Shown piece by piece: positions 45,019 to 59,000 of a DNA stretch of 64,000 nt (position 1 is the first letter of the stretch; each line of letters opens with the position of its first letter). The notes under the pieces were generated by a model, which worked only from the letters and a program-made list of their open reading frames with translations, did no database searches and was not told the origin of the DNA. The position numbers were made by a program, and so were the translations under genes. This DNA comes from Chondrosia reniformis (lineage: Eukaryota > Porifera > Demospongiae > Chondrillida > Chondrillidae), in NCBI GenBank assembly GCA_947172415.1, contig OX359200.1, forward strand, positions 7,138,001 to 7,202,000. Direction: 5' to 3'.

Positions 45019-48000
45019 TTTATCGTATTAGACCCTCTTGTTGGTACACGTGCCGTAGTTAGATACGTAAGGTACGTTGCCTATAGCTAGAATATATGCC
45101 GGAGACACGCCTTCACATATTGGAATATGAGTAATGCATAGCAGCAATGAATACAAGTATGTAATGTAATCTGATAAATGAGCCGTCACAGTAACCTAAA
45201 GTGTGTATCTCTAATCTGGTCATGGTATACTTTTGCACCCACTGTGGTCCATGCACTGCACAAGAAACTAATTCTAAATCTAAAAAAGGAATTGTTCTAT
45301 CATTGGGCAATAACTATATATGTGTGTATATGTATATATAGAACTGGTGTCATGTTTATTATCAATGTTTATTGTATAGTGCTGCATTGGCAAAATTTTG
45401 CCCTAGTGTGCAACTGCACATGATGCACTTAAATCAATAATAATAATTATAATAATATATCAATCAACCAATCAATGTGCAAGACACCAGGACATGGAAA
45501 AATGGGTCCAATGTAGCACTAATACATATAATAAGTTTAACACAAGCACCAACATAAACCACACACCAAATCTGGCACACCATATGGACATTGAACTAAT
45601 ATAGTTTAGAATAATATGATTAGTGCATGTCACAGATAATACGAAAGAAGCCTGCTTGTCGAGACCAATGGGGTCCAATGAAGAGCATGCGGAGGAGTTA
45701 AATGGAGACCAGAGGAGACCATTGGAGATCAGCACACACCAATAAAGACCAGTGGAGAGGTCTGCGGTAATCAGTGGAGACTAATATGTTAATTAAAAAT
45801 GGTGAGAGATGTGGGGCAAATATGAGTGAACATCGAAATTTACAAAAGCGTTTGTATATGTTTTGTGGTTAAAGGATTTTTAAGCGAGAAACATTAAAAA
45901 TAACTGCTAAATGAGAGTATTGTTACATATTCTGTAATGTGTAATGTATCCATTCAAAAGGTACAGGAAAAGACTTGTAGGGTTACTGGTGACATTCATG
46001 TAATCGCTGTCTGCATATATACTGGCAATAATTTATTATTAAATTAATCACAATATGATGCAACAATAGTCTGTGTTGAGTAATACTCCACTTGGATCAT
46101 GTTCATGACAAGTGAAATATATACTGTACATGCAACTAATTGCATCATGCATATGGCATCCTTGTGTACATTAATTAAGCTAAGAGGTAGATATAGCTGA
46201 TATCTGGCATCATGTATAATATAATGTATAGATGTGAATGGCAAGTAATTACCCCTTTTGTATTATAGCCAGCTGTCGTACGTATAGCCATGGATTCAAG
46301 TCCCAGAAATTTGTGCTTTCTTAATAATGTTTTAAGAATTATTATACTTGTGGTTCAATATCACCTTGATTATATATCCTTAGCCATGTCAGGTAGTAGG
46401 TTTGCAGAAGGATTGCATATACTCTAAAAAGTATTCTGTATACACATTTTCATCCCAATCCCACTATAGCAGCCAATTCTGTTTAGCATATGCTATGTAC
46501 AGGATATCCTGTATGGCTTGGGAAGTGTACCCTAGCTATATATGTAGATGTATTTACAATCTATATAGGTAAGCAGCTGCATGTAATCCCAGGTTACTAT
46601 TTATACTTAATGAACTAAATGTCCCCAATGCCTGTGAGAGCAAATTCTTAAAGGAATAATAACTAATGTTTACAAGGCTTTCAGCACATTTCTCCATTGT
46701 GCTGATGCATGCAGTAACCACAGTACTTGAATGTCTTGCAGAAGACTATAAAAATTCATGTGTACTTTAAAGGCTTTAAGGAACTTGTGTACATTTTAAT
46801 AATTATATAGCTTGTGTCACCTATGATACAAGCTATATAATGTAGCAAAAGCCAATACAGCAGGTCTTTTCACATACCATCCAGTGAATATATACTAGGC
46901 ACTTAATAAACGTTGAATCCTCACTGAATCTATCGTATACATATACATATTGTGATGGATGAATATGTTTATATAGTGGCTATATATAGAAGGCATGAAT
47001 ATTCTAACACACCATTTTTCAACAGGCTACATCTACTTTAGAGTAAATGGCCTACAGGGAATTAAACTGAGAGCTTTGGATAAGGATACAAGAGTTTTCT
47101 CCTTCTTCTTCTTCTCCACTGGGCCATGTACACAGCTGTTTCTAGGAATTCCATGTGATCCTGGGCACTGTCAAATTAATAATTAGTTGGAAAGGTTATA
47201 TATTGTGGGTGGTGGTTACTAGGAGGAGCTGCACCTGGTATGCAGGAAAGGAGCCAAGCTGATTGACCTTTTTGACCTTTCAGATTGATGATATCACAAA
47301 CAGCCAAACCTAGCAACAGCTGCCTGCAGACTCTCCTTAGCAACAGCAGTAAATAGGTGAGTATATACAGTACTCTCAATGGCAATGTTGACTCATAAAG
47401 AGTATATATAAGTAGAGATGGCTGAAGATATACGTATATACGTATACCAAGAGAGGACTTTTACAATGTGATATATACTGTATCATTATTAATACTAAAT
47501 AAACAATGCATATTTATATATACAAAATGTGTATTTCCTAATATGTATGCACAGCTTCAGGTATAAGATCAATTGCAAGCTAAGGAATTCAAATTTTTCT
47601 AAGAATTACAGAGGTATTTTATATAATATGTGTATTCATTTTGTAAATGTTTTATTTTATTTGTATATATATATATATATGTATATATTTATACATATTT
47701 TGCATAGGACTATGTACTATATATAGACAGTTTCTCATGTGACCAAAAATGAAGCTCTACAATTGCAACTAGTGTTGCCATACACATTGTTTACAAATTG
47801 TTTACACATTGTTTATAAATTGTTTACATATTGTTTACATATTGTTTACATATTGTTGTTACATAAATATGCATAATTTCCATTTAGGTTTTATATATAT
47901 ATATATGCGTATTGTACTGTATATACAAGTTTAAATTTCTAAATACAAAACTCATGCAGTGCAGAGTGATTGTATAATAAGGTGGTGTGCTTATATGTAG

Positions 48001-48299
48001 TTATAAATTTGTTTATAGTTTGTGCTAATAAGGTAAGCACATGTGACAAACTGCTAACTAAATTTAGAATATATAAACCCAATATATATATAACCTTAAG
48101 ATTTCCCAGTATACATACACTGCATATTTCACACTTATATATTAGGAATGCATTACATCACTATCAGGAAGTAATCTGTACTGGAAGGCATCCACAGTAT
48201 ATATAAGAGAGAAAGAAACAGACAGACCACTATAGATCAGTTAGTTTGAATTCTTAAAACAGCAAGTAAAATTAGAAAAGTATTCAGAAGACAGACAAC
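45019..48299. other. Gene-poor 3.3-kb stretch
   Basis: No coding exon was supported. Visible contents: a run of gagaccat-type short repeats at 45700-45790, a partial family A repeat at about 47065-47165, a 12-bp tandem (attgtttacaca-like) at 47785-47865, TA tracts at 47665-47690 and 47892-47906, and the SDR promoter with TATATATAAG at 48198-48207. Confidence 0.55.
48198..48207 (+). promoter_or_regulatory. TATA box of the SDR gene
   Basis: TATATATAAG lies about 100 bp before the start codon at 48300, a good position for a TATA box with a 70-base leader. The wider region is AT-rich, which lowers certainty. Confidence 0.45.
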
Positions 48300-49880
48300 A
48301 TGGGTGCTAAGCTATCCTTCCCAATCACCAATCTTAACAACAAAGTTGCCATAGTGACTGGTGCAAACACTGGAATAGGATTTGAAACTGCAAAAGCTCT
48401 ATATGCAATGGGAGGTCACATCATCCTGGCCTGTAGATCAGAAGAGAGAGCCCAAAAGGTATTATAATATATAATGTGCTACACCTCTTCACTATTTCAT
48501 ATTCATGTGCAGTTTTCTGCAATGCGTGATTCCTTAGAGAATTATAAGTAAAAATTGTGTAACTTTTCAGGCTATGCAGAGAATAATATCTGAGGTTGCA
48601 GAAGAACAGATTATGACTGAAGGTACACTGGAGTTTATGAAATGTGATTTGGCATCATTAAAATCAACAAAAAGCTTCATTGAAACTTTCAAGAGCAAAG
48701 ATTTACCCCTACACATCTTGATCAACAATGCTGGAATTGCACTAGCCCGAAAAGGATACACTGAAGATGGGCATGAGAGCCACTTTCAAGTGAGTAAAAT
48801 AATTCACATCTGTAGCCATATATGCATATAGGACAATTTTGTGTTCTCATGAACTCAGCACTTTATAGGAAAATTTAAATTTATAATTTTTGCATTTTCT
48901 AAGGTGAACCATTTGAGTCATTTTTTAATAACATTGGAACTGTTACCAATTTTGAGGCAGTCAACACCAGATGCTAGAGTAGTGTTTGTATCATCAGATG
49001 CTCATAGGAATGGGGTATTTGACATGGCAAATATTGAAGGCAATCACAGTTACGGACGTATGAAGTTTTATGGAACTTCAAAGTTATACAATGTAAGTAA
49101 ATGTGCTAGTTAGTTCTATGGACAGGAAACGATTACTTCATTCTACCGTTCACACGTTCAGATCATGGCAACAAATGCCTTGCAGAGAAGATTGAGGGGA
49201 ACTGGTATCACCGTCTCCAGTCTGCATCCTGGTGTAGTATCAACCGAAATTACTCGCAGCTCTGAAGACATGTTTATTATTAAACTTCTAATGCAAATTG
49301 ACAGTAAAGTCATAAGTAAGTTGAAAGATTGTCTAGTTTAATAAGAGATAGGCGAGTCGTAAAACTTCAAGTTATTTCTGTTCGCAGGGCTTGGACGAAC
49401 ACCGAAAGTAGGCGCAATGACTACATTAAATGCTGCAGTCAACCCGGAGCTGAACAGGGAGGATGGAGCATACTACGAGAACTGCAAACCCGTGATAGCG
49501 AGCAGCTTAGCGAGGTAAATTATGATCGGAGTTGACAAATACTTACAAAAATTAAATAGTAATAATAGCTATCTGATCTATCTTTGTGCTAATGTAACTC
49601 TGTCACTCGTTTGATTATGTATAGGAACGAAGAGAAACAGGAGGAGTTATGGCACATTTGTTGTGAAATGCTGATGCCCTATTTGTCTCCAGACATCCTG
49701 CACGAGTATGGACCTTTGGGTTTGCGGGAGGCCTCAAAGTCACCTCTAACCGCTCGATCCCTACCGGAAATTTTAGAAAATCCTGATATTCACGCTATCA
49801 ACAGCACACAAGTTCATTTCCTAGACTCTGGAGTTAGCAGTTGTTCAGAATTTTCTTCAAGCTGTCAGTCACTTCACTAA
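48300..49880 (+). CDS. Short-chain dehydrogenase/reductase (retinol dehydrogenase/WWOX-like)
   Basis: Six exons: 48300-48458, 48571-48789, 48904-49092, 49162-49315, 49388-49514, 49625-49880, giving 367 residues. It is a classical SDR fold with the cofactor motif TGANTGIG (20-27), ACRS after the second strand (NADP-type preference is possible), NNAG (105-108), catalytic Ser near 156 in VFVSSDAHR, and YGTSK (Tyr182, Lys186). LHPGVVSTEI follows as in retinol-dehydrogenase-like members (RDH11-14, WWOX, DHRS). A roughly 50-residue C-terminal extension ending HFLDSGVSS.. is longer than in most RDH proteins and of unknown role. Substrate cannot be read from sequence; a lipid or retinoid-like substrate is the family expectation. 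Confidence 0.9.
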
Positions 49881-50081
49881 CAGAAGCTCGCAATCAACAA
49901 TAAGCTAAAACAGGTCCACGACAGAAATTTGACAATTTTTAACCTTTTGTAAATTTGATTTGTTTTAATACATTAAACATTTTTGCTGTAAAACAAAATT
50001 ATAATTACTGAAGCTACTGCCAGTACTGTATACCAATAAAGGTTTCCCTAGAAAGCCCGCGCATTTAGCCGGTTGTAGAAA

Positions 50082-53000
50082 ATGGAGACTTTAGATTTAT
50101 GTGCTAGGAAGGAAGGAACGCTTTGGATGCGCAAAGGCTTGCAGCGCGAGGATGGGTTAGTATTGAAAGTGTGCAACACGGAGAAAGGAATCACGGCACA
50201 CGGGAAAAGATTTCCCTTTTCAAAGGTTGCATTTTCACCTTCTGGTGACCACCTCTTTACGACTGACCATCTCGGCAATATTTACAGATTAGATTTAGCA
50301 AGAAATAGGTGAGAGTTCAATTGACAATTGCTGAATTGGTAAAACCTAATTAGTTTCAGAAAATCAAATCATCATCAAATGTCATCGGCTTAATACACCT
50401 TGCAGTGCTGTATATGGTCTGCTATGTCAATTATGTGACATATATATACATACAATTGGTACAAATAACATAGTGTAATGATTGCGTAATGATAGGTTTA
50501 GTTTATCAGACTATTCCAATTGCAAGTATTGAGTTAATTGTAGCCAAACTGGAATGTCACCAAGACTATCTGGATATAGAGAGCAATTTTAATAAATTTG
50601 ACACAAAAATGCTTTAATGGAGCAATTAATTATTATGCTTGACGATTGATATCTTATTGTAAGGTTTCTGTTTATATACTCTACATTTCCTAGTTTACAT
50701 TTTATTTGCCTAAACAGCTTTGTTTGATGATTAAAATGACAAGTATTACCTGTTAGCTAGTGGTCTGACTGTTTTGGGGCATGTGCCGGTGGTCAGCTCA
50801 GAAGGAAGTATGTCTTCCTACCAATCCAGATGGCATATCCACCTGTGTTGTTCTTGCTATCATGTTCCCACAAGTGATGTCACTTTTGTAGTAATTCACA
50901 ATAAATTTGTATCAACGAAGGAACTTGATAAAAATATTATTTATATAAAATTAGAATTTAAGTAACTGGTGGATTGATGCATCATATGCATGGCTACTTG
51001 ACCAATGTGTTGATATCAGTCTATGATAAGAAGAGTGGCATTTGTATCTCTAGCAGACATATCTGTAAGTTTGTCCACTTGTGGTTAGCCTATAATTGAT
51101 AGTGTGGTTCATATTGCTAAGTACAGTTTACAGATAACAGTAAATGGAGTGTCTAATTGTACCACAAGTGCACCCTAGTCTTAAACAATCGTTGTTGCTT
51201 AGCAACAGCACCACCTCCCATTGTTGAGATGTTTGGATATAAATATGTATTATTTGTGGACATTCTTGTATGTGACACATTTGTGTGTACAATAACATCT
51301 GAAATTGAGGACATTTAGAGAAATATACATTAGACGTGGCTTAGCTTAGCCTCTGGGTTCTTTGAGTTCTCGATGTGTATATCTTTTAAGTAGTGTGCAT
51401 ATTGTTAACATAAGTTAATTTCTATATAGAAAGCTGATTGATGTGGTGTCTTTATCAGAACTACTGTACCAGTCTGTACCTGGTTCACTGCTGATAACCA
51501 TTACAAAACCCATACCAAATCCGTACCTCACTAAACCCACACACGTATGCTGTATGTTGACCCATATACGTATCCAGTAGTATAGATAGCTTGCACAGTA
51601 TGGTATTACCATATATAGAGATTAGTTGATATGACTGACTGGAAATTTTACTTTCTTTCCATTTTCAAAATCCCACAATAGTTTAGACCTGGCTTCTCTC
51701 ATATCTACATACGTATGTATGTATGTACATGCATATACGTACATATATTTAACTCAAAGAATGTAGTATTTATATTTGTATTTGATAGTTAAAGTTGTAT
51801 TGATTGCACACTTCCCTTGATTAGCAATAGTGTGTGAGTCAACCATTTGAGACTTTAAAGTGATGTGATGGTAAAGGAATGGATAGACTAAACACACTTT
51901 CACTTCCCTCTTTGGTTTATTTTCCCATCCACTCGATATAAACAGTTGAGGAAGTAAGAACAGATATGGTATACATGTAACAGCTCATATCCAGTGTTGC
52001 CATGATAGTGTGTATCTACCAATCAAGTGCGGATGATGTGAGGTGTACATAGAACCCATCCTGTGTATTGATAGTGAGGATGGATGGGATGTGTACAATA
52101 CTATTTAGACCAAACAACTATTGATAACTTGGTAATTTAAGTGTAAACACAGTTTGTTAAGGAAAGTGATACTTAGAGCCTCTTAAAAGGCTAGCCTTGA
52201 GGGGATATATCATTAGGTTAATAATTAGGAAAATGTCTTCTTTTTAGATGTATCCTTTGCCGAGCCATTCACTACTGTAATGAAGTTCTAAGGATCAAAG
52301 CTGGTTTCTTTGCCAGCTTGTTACTGTTAATTCCTCATTGAAGTACAATTATGGAGAATTGAGCTGTTCCAATATTTGAACTGTTTTATTGTTACATATG
52401 AAGTATGGAACTATGTACATATTTGTACATATACGTAACTGCATACACAGAAGACCTGCCACAGGAAGGTACTGAAATGTGGAATTTCCTTTCATTGATC
52501 ATTAATGAAGTGATAAGAGATACAGTGAAAGCAAAGGAATTTCAACCATCTCATCACTGATGGATTGTTGTAGATCTTCCTATGTGTTCACTATGACTGG
52601 GGTTGTGCGGCCTTGTATGCACTATACCTCAATCACCCACGTGGTATTACTGATATAATGCTGCTTTTCAAAAATACAGATCCTTTAATTTGTAAATTCA
52701 TAACAAATGTAACATTTTAGTGTATGTTGCCGGGCCTACATACTTTTGCCATACAGTGCAGCCCACTTAATTCGAATTCGCTTAATTCGAATTACCGTTT
52801 AATTCGAACGTTTTTCTATTTCCCTGTATGCAGCTAATACATTATTTCGTACGGAAAAAACTCGCTTAAATCGAATCTGCTGACACAAGTTACCACACAG
52901 GATGTATCATATTTCAGTGTGATTTTTAGCAAATTAGCACAGCGTGCGTAACAGGTGTCATATTACGTATATGGCTATACTTTTGTTGACAAAAATATCC

Positions 53001-56000
53001 AGGCATATCTCCTGCAAAATAGTGATAACCCTGAATCCACATTTCGCATTTTGAAAGACTTAGATATTGCACTAACTAAAGCATCCTCTAACTCCTTATC
53101 TCAGAGTGTAATAACAGATTTTACAAGTTCATAGTAAAACTTTATCAATATATGCATAAATATCATAAACACATCCCTTTTTGTTATACTTAGATTGAGA
53201 TCAACTTAAATCCCTGATAATTCAAATAACCTGATAATTCAAATTTTTCCATTGTCCCCAGCAATTCGAATTAAGTGGGCTGCACTGTATTTGGATATTT
53301 GTTAACCACAATTTGTGTTGTGCGTCTATCCAGGTATGACCTCTGTATGAAGACTGGCGTCCATCACTCTGTCATGGCAGTCAATCCCAGCAGACCAGGT
53401 GAACTGCTTTTAGGGTTCCCTGATCACAGTCTGAGATGCTTCATTATTGGTAAGTTATGTAAAGAATGTTGAAGAAGAAGATAGTAGGAAGTACTTTAAT
53501 TGTCTTCTGATTGTAGTAAGTTGGCCACATCCCCTTTAATGGATGTTTTAGTACAAAAGTGGTTTCTTGGCTGAATCAATTTTATTTTCTCTTTTAATGT
53601 AAATTGGTACTTAGGTACGTATATATAGATACACATAGATAGACAGGTATGTACATATATGTACGTTTCCATAGGTTTGGTACATATACTACGTATGTAC
53701 AAGACTGTCTCCTATTCTGTGTATATGCGTATTGCATAACTTACATTTTATTCTAAATATACCCACCCACCCACCCACACTCTTAATTGCATATTTGTCA
53801 TGATAAACAACCTCATGGGAATGCAAATGTGTCTAGTATTGTTAACTTTGCCTCCAATGCAGTTGAGAGAGCATATAAATATGTAGCAGATTTTGTTTAT
53901 CACTGGTCCTGTACTGTAGCAGACCCTCCCCCCTCCCCCCCGAGGGTCGTCTTCAGTGACTGAAGAAGACCCTCGGGGTTCGACGCAGTTAAAAGAAATC
54001 CTTATTCTATATTGGTCCTGTATTGTTTAGGTAATTCAGTAAAGTAAATGAATTGAAGTCATTATTATTATCCACCTACTCATACATAACAAACGTACCT
54101 TATAAGGTATGGAGAATGTTCTTGAAATTCCCCTTTACCAATACTTTGGTGAATATGAAAATGTTAGGCATTTTTAAAAGGTCATTCTAATTATAGGATT
54201 TGCCTCATATCCTGTTTCATCAGTAGGTCACAGCCCTATATGTGCATATGTGCATATAGGTTATAGGGTCAGCTGATGATGAAATCATTTAAAATTAAAG
54301 ATATTTCTTGTACATTTCCTCATGTTATTTCATTTTGCCTTATTTGGAAAACTGCTTCTCTTAAATTAAATATTATTTTGTTATATATGGCATATGGTAT
54401 TTCACCAATACTGCTTCATTCTGTCTTATATAAATTTTCCCAAAGCCATCTTTTGGATAATAGGGAAGGAGATGTGAAACATGTTATTTACACAATGATA
54501 TATGTATTCACATGGCAGTGGTTAAGTAAATGGCTTCTAATGCAGTACTCTCTTCATTACATAAAGAATACCACTCTAATAGAATTGATGAGAATATATA
54601 AATCATTTGACGGCCCATCCATCCATCCGCCCATCCATCCATCCGCCCATCCATCCATCTGCCCATCCATCCATCTGCCCATCCATCCATCCGCCCATCC
54701 ATCCATCCACCCACTTATTATATGATGCATATGTGTACACATCCCTTATAGCCTCTCACCTTCATACAATAAGATGGCAGGTTATATCAGACAATTAGCC
54801 ATCCATCACACACACACATTTACATATGTACATAGCCATTGTAATACTTGTGTACATACGTACGTACACGTAATAACCCATCGAGTTGTCATATATATGC
54901 AGTATAGCAGGTCTCCTAGCAACCACTATCTCAAGTACATACCCTCAGATGCCACTGACCTCAATGTATGTAGGCTTAGATAAGGACTAAGACAGGGCTC
55001 AGAGTGTTTTTACTAGAGTAGACAGATGTTCTGCCACTCCTAGTTTGATAAGTGTGTGAGAAAGATGGCTCATGGCATCATTAATTGCATATAAATTGGA
55101 ATCCTTTAATTGAAACTTTAGTGTCCTCTTTGTCTGTGAAAACACACTTTATTGCTCCATCTATTCCACTACAAACTGGTGGTATGCATACATAATACTA
55201 ACTCTACTGGTACTGGATGTGTGTGTATGTCTGTATATTACTGACTATTATTTCGGCTATTTTATATATTATTATACACTGTACACTATTGATATACTGT
55301 AGGTACATCAATTAATGTGATAATTTTCAGTCACTTTACATAAGCAGCACATCCTATAACATATTTGTGTATTCTGTGTATGGTTGAGATATATATTTAT
55401 CTATTCTGTAGACACTGGTGAGCAACTTGGAATAATGAGTGACCACTCCTCAGCAATTAGACACCTCTCCCTTCATCCCAATGGCTGTCATGTGCTGGCT
55501 GTCACAGCATCTGATGCCATTTTGTGGAACATGGAGCAGTTTGAAAAGTGTCGTCTGCTAAATGGAGGCCAGTCTGTCGGAGTTCAAAATGTAAGCACCT
55601 CCTTTGGTACCTCCCCCAACGCCTCCTTTGGTACCTCCCCCAGCACCTCCTTTGGTACCTCCCCCAGCACCTCCTTTGGTACCTCCCCCAGCACCTCCTT
55701 TGGTACCTCACTCCAGCACCTCCTTTGGTACCTCACTCCAGTACCTCCTTTGGTACCTCACTCCAGCACCTCCTTTGGTACCTCACTCCAGCACCTCCTT
55801 TGGTACCTCCCCCAGCACCTCCTTTGGTACCTCCCCCCAGCACCTCCTTTGGTACCTCACTCCAGTACCTCCTTTGGTACCTCCCCCAGCACCTCCTTTG
55901 GTACCTCACTCCAGCACCTCCTTTGGTACCTCACTCCAGCACCTCCTTTGGTACCTCCCCCAGCACCTCCTTTGGTACCTCCCCCCAACGCCTCTTTTGG

Positions 56001-59000
56001 TACCTCACTCCAGCACCTCCTTTGGTACCTCACTCCCACATTTCCTAATAGCCTCTCAGTGACTCAGTTGCACATATTTTAAGGCCATATATGTGCAGTG
56101 GAAACAGGTGGTACATACCTTATAGTGTGTAAGAAATAGCAAGTTTAATAGGATGGAATTGTGTTGAATAGCTGGCTCAACACAATACATTGCCTGACTG
56201 AGTTGTCACAATATGTTATGTAGCTAAGTCAACTTGTCTCATTACTATAGCTGAGCTGTCACATTACTGTACAAATGTACGTTGCTTAGTTGTTCAACAT
56301 ATGTAGCTTGTGAAAATTGTTGCTATTGAACTGAAACTATAGAAAATCAAACTCACCTGATCCTAGAATAGCTTAGCTGTCTTTTCATTCATTTGGATAT
56401 TATTTCTAATAAAAATGGTAATAATAATTATAACCATACGTAGATTTACTGTATGTGGAATGGATATAGGTAATGCTACAAAGAACTCTATTAATGCTAG
56501 TTCAATTTTAAAAGTGTCTCATCTGCAATGTGGAGGCAAAGCTTATTTGGAATGCTCTGGGTCCCAAGTGGATAGACTAGATACATGAAAGTGGGCGGGG
56601 TCTCTGATTGTGAGCTTGTTCTGATACATGAAATGACTCCTAATTAGTGTGAATGGCAACTAATTATTTGGTTTGTTGGTACTAACAGGTAATTTTCTTA
56701 GACTAATGACTTGAGGCATACCTATATAGAGCTTTGGATGAGGATACAGTTAGGCTTCTTTTCTTCCTTTCTCCACTGGACCAGACAGCTGTTTCTGGAA
56801 ATTCCACCCTTCATCAGTGACCCTGGGAGTCTTTGTCTTCTTGAACTTTTGTGAGTCCTTGATGTTTGAGAATTGTGATTTGATTATCACTTTAATCATT
56901 CAACAGTTGCATTGCCATTCAGTAATATACGAGAGTAATTACATTTGAGTACATGGCTGGTGATATCATTTGATTGTTGGGTTGCCAGGGGTTGTATAGT
57001 CTGCTACTATAGGCTGTATGCCCCATTTTTGGGCTGGGTGCTCTCTTGCCATGGCAACGGGGTGTAACCAAGGAGAGGTGAACTGTACCTTAAGCATTAA
57101 TTCCTTAAATGTATGCTTATGTGTACACGCTGTAGTTAGATTTTATGATGTACACACATTTGGGAATAATAGAGACTTGGTAATATTGAAGGTTTCACTT
57201 CCCATGCTCCCACTTGCCCTACACCTAGTTAATAAGCTAATGCCAACATGTTACCAGTTCTCCCTCTAAATCACTTTTTTGAAATTGAGTGGTGTATACA
57301 TACGTAGGTATGCTTTGATACTCATATGCTAATGTGATGACACATTCCCAAGGAATTGTTTGTATTGTAATGTAATGAAGTGTAGTCACTAGTACGTACG
57401 TATATAAACTACGTACATGAGGCTCAGATGTTCAATCTTTCATTGTCAGATATCCTCAATTACCATTGTTTGCTTACAGTTAGATTTCACAACCTATCAT
57501 GTAATTTTACTCATTTTTCTCTCTCTCTCTCTCCTCTCTCTCTCACACACACACACACTCTCACACACACTGTTTCTCAGGTGCTATTTCTTCCTCAAAG
57601 CAATTCCATTCTGTCATGCTTCAGAGATGATTCCATTCATGCTTGGGAGGCAGACACGCTAGAGTACAAATACCACCTCTCCATTCCCGAGGGAGAGAGA
57701 CCACACTTTAGAGCTTTTGCAGTCTCGGGAGATGGTTCACTCTTTGTTGCAGGGGGAAGGTAATTTCACGCAACTGCATGTGACATTGTCATGTTGAAAT
57801 GGTGCTATTTCACTGGACATCCACCTAGCCAATCAAATGACTCTAAATTGGTAACCATGGTAACCTTTTAATACTCCACTATTATCCTGCCTCTGCTACA
57901 CTCTTCTATTCAACCAATATAAAAATCCATTCTGTATTATCACCTCTTATAAGGTCATTTATCTATGTCCTGTGTATATATAATTTGCTATGATATATCA
58001 GTTGTTTATACGTAGCTATTGCCTTCTTCTCTTATTGCTGAATTTCCTCTTGTCAAAATCCCTTCATTCTTGTGTTGCACAAAGAGGATCTAACACTTGA
58101 GGACTGCATGTTTCAATTAAAATAGTGCCAACATATACAGTGGTTATGTAGCAGACTTGTCAATTATACCATCCACTACCAACATGTCTCGTCTGCCTTA
58201 CTTCTCCTAACAAACATTTGTTTCATTCTAAAATCCTAACTCTCCACACTTTTAACAATAATTGTCACACTCCATCAACAAATTATCTATATCCCATTAT
58301 CCTCTAGATATGGTTGAGATGTGTCACTCCACATTTCTCACAATATAGCTACAGCTACATGAAAAATCTAAGATACCATTTTCCTACATGCTATGCCTAT
58401 TCTGTAAAAGAGCCTATAGGGGAACTAAACCTGAAGAGGGCTTTGGATGAAGATACAGGAGTCTTTTCTTCCTTCTTTTCCCTGCTTTCATCTTCTTCTC
58501 CACTGGGTCAGACAGCTGTTTCTGGGAATTCCACCCTTCATCAGTGATCCTGGGAGTCTTTGTCTTTTTCTTTATCTTGATCTTCTGTGAATCCTTGACA
58601 TGTTGGTTCCCACACAAACTAGTGTGGTCATGTTCCTCTGTCAGCTGACAGTCGAGTTTGGCCTCTTTGTTGTGTATAGAATAACTTTATCACCCCCAAT
58701 GTTGTCAACTGAATACTTGTAATAGCGATAACGTGTTTGCTTGTATTGGGTTCATCCACCAGTAGTCATATGCAACCGCCTCCACAAAAGTACATTTGAT
58801 AAACATTTTGATGACCTCCCCAAATGATTACATTCAGCACATTAGTCAACACAAGCAGAGAATTGTCCAAATATTTACCCTGCATTAATATATACTTCTG
58901 TACATCAGTACGCTCTGGATTTAGAGCTAATGGGTAGGGTAAATCCAGAATCCACTGATGATGAAATCCGAGCTTTAAGATCAGCTCTTGATCTTAAAGT

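Noticed and set aside
54508-54742. Gly-Trp-Met-Asp repeat frames, minus strand
   Set aside because: Produced by the 12-bp intronic repeat.
55384-56082. Three overlapping plus-strand frames and antisense frames of 60-230 codons
   Set aside because: Only 55412-55590 is coding (TBC1D31 exon 3). The rest is a 24/25-bp intronic minisatellite.
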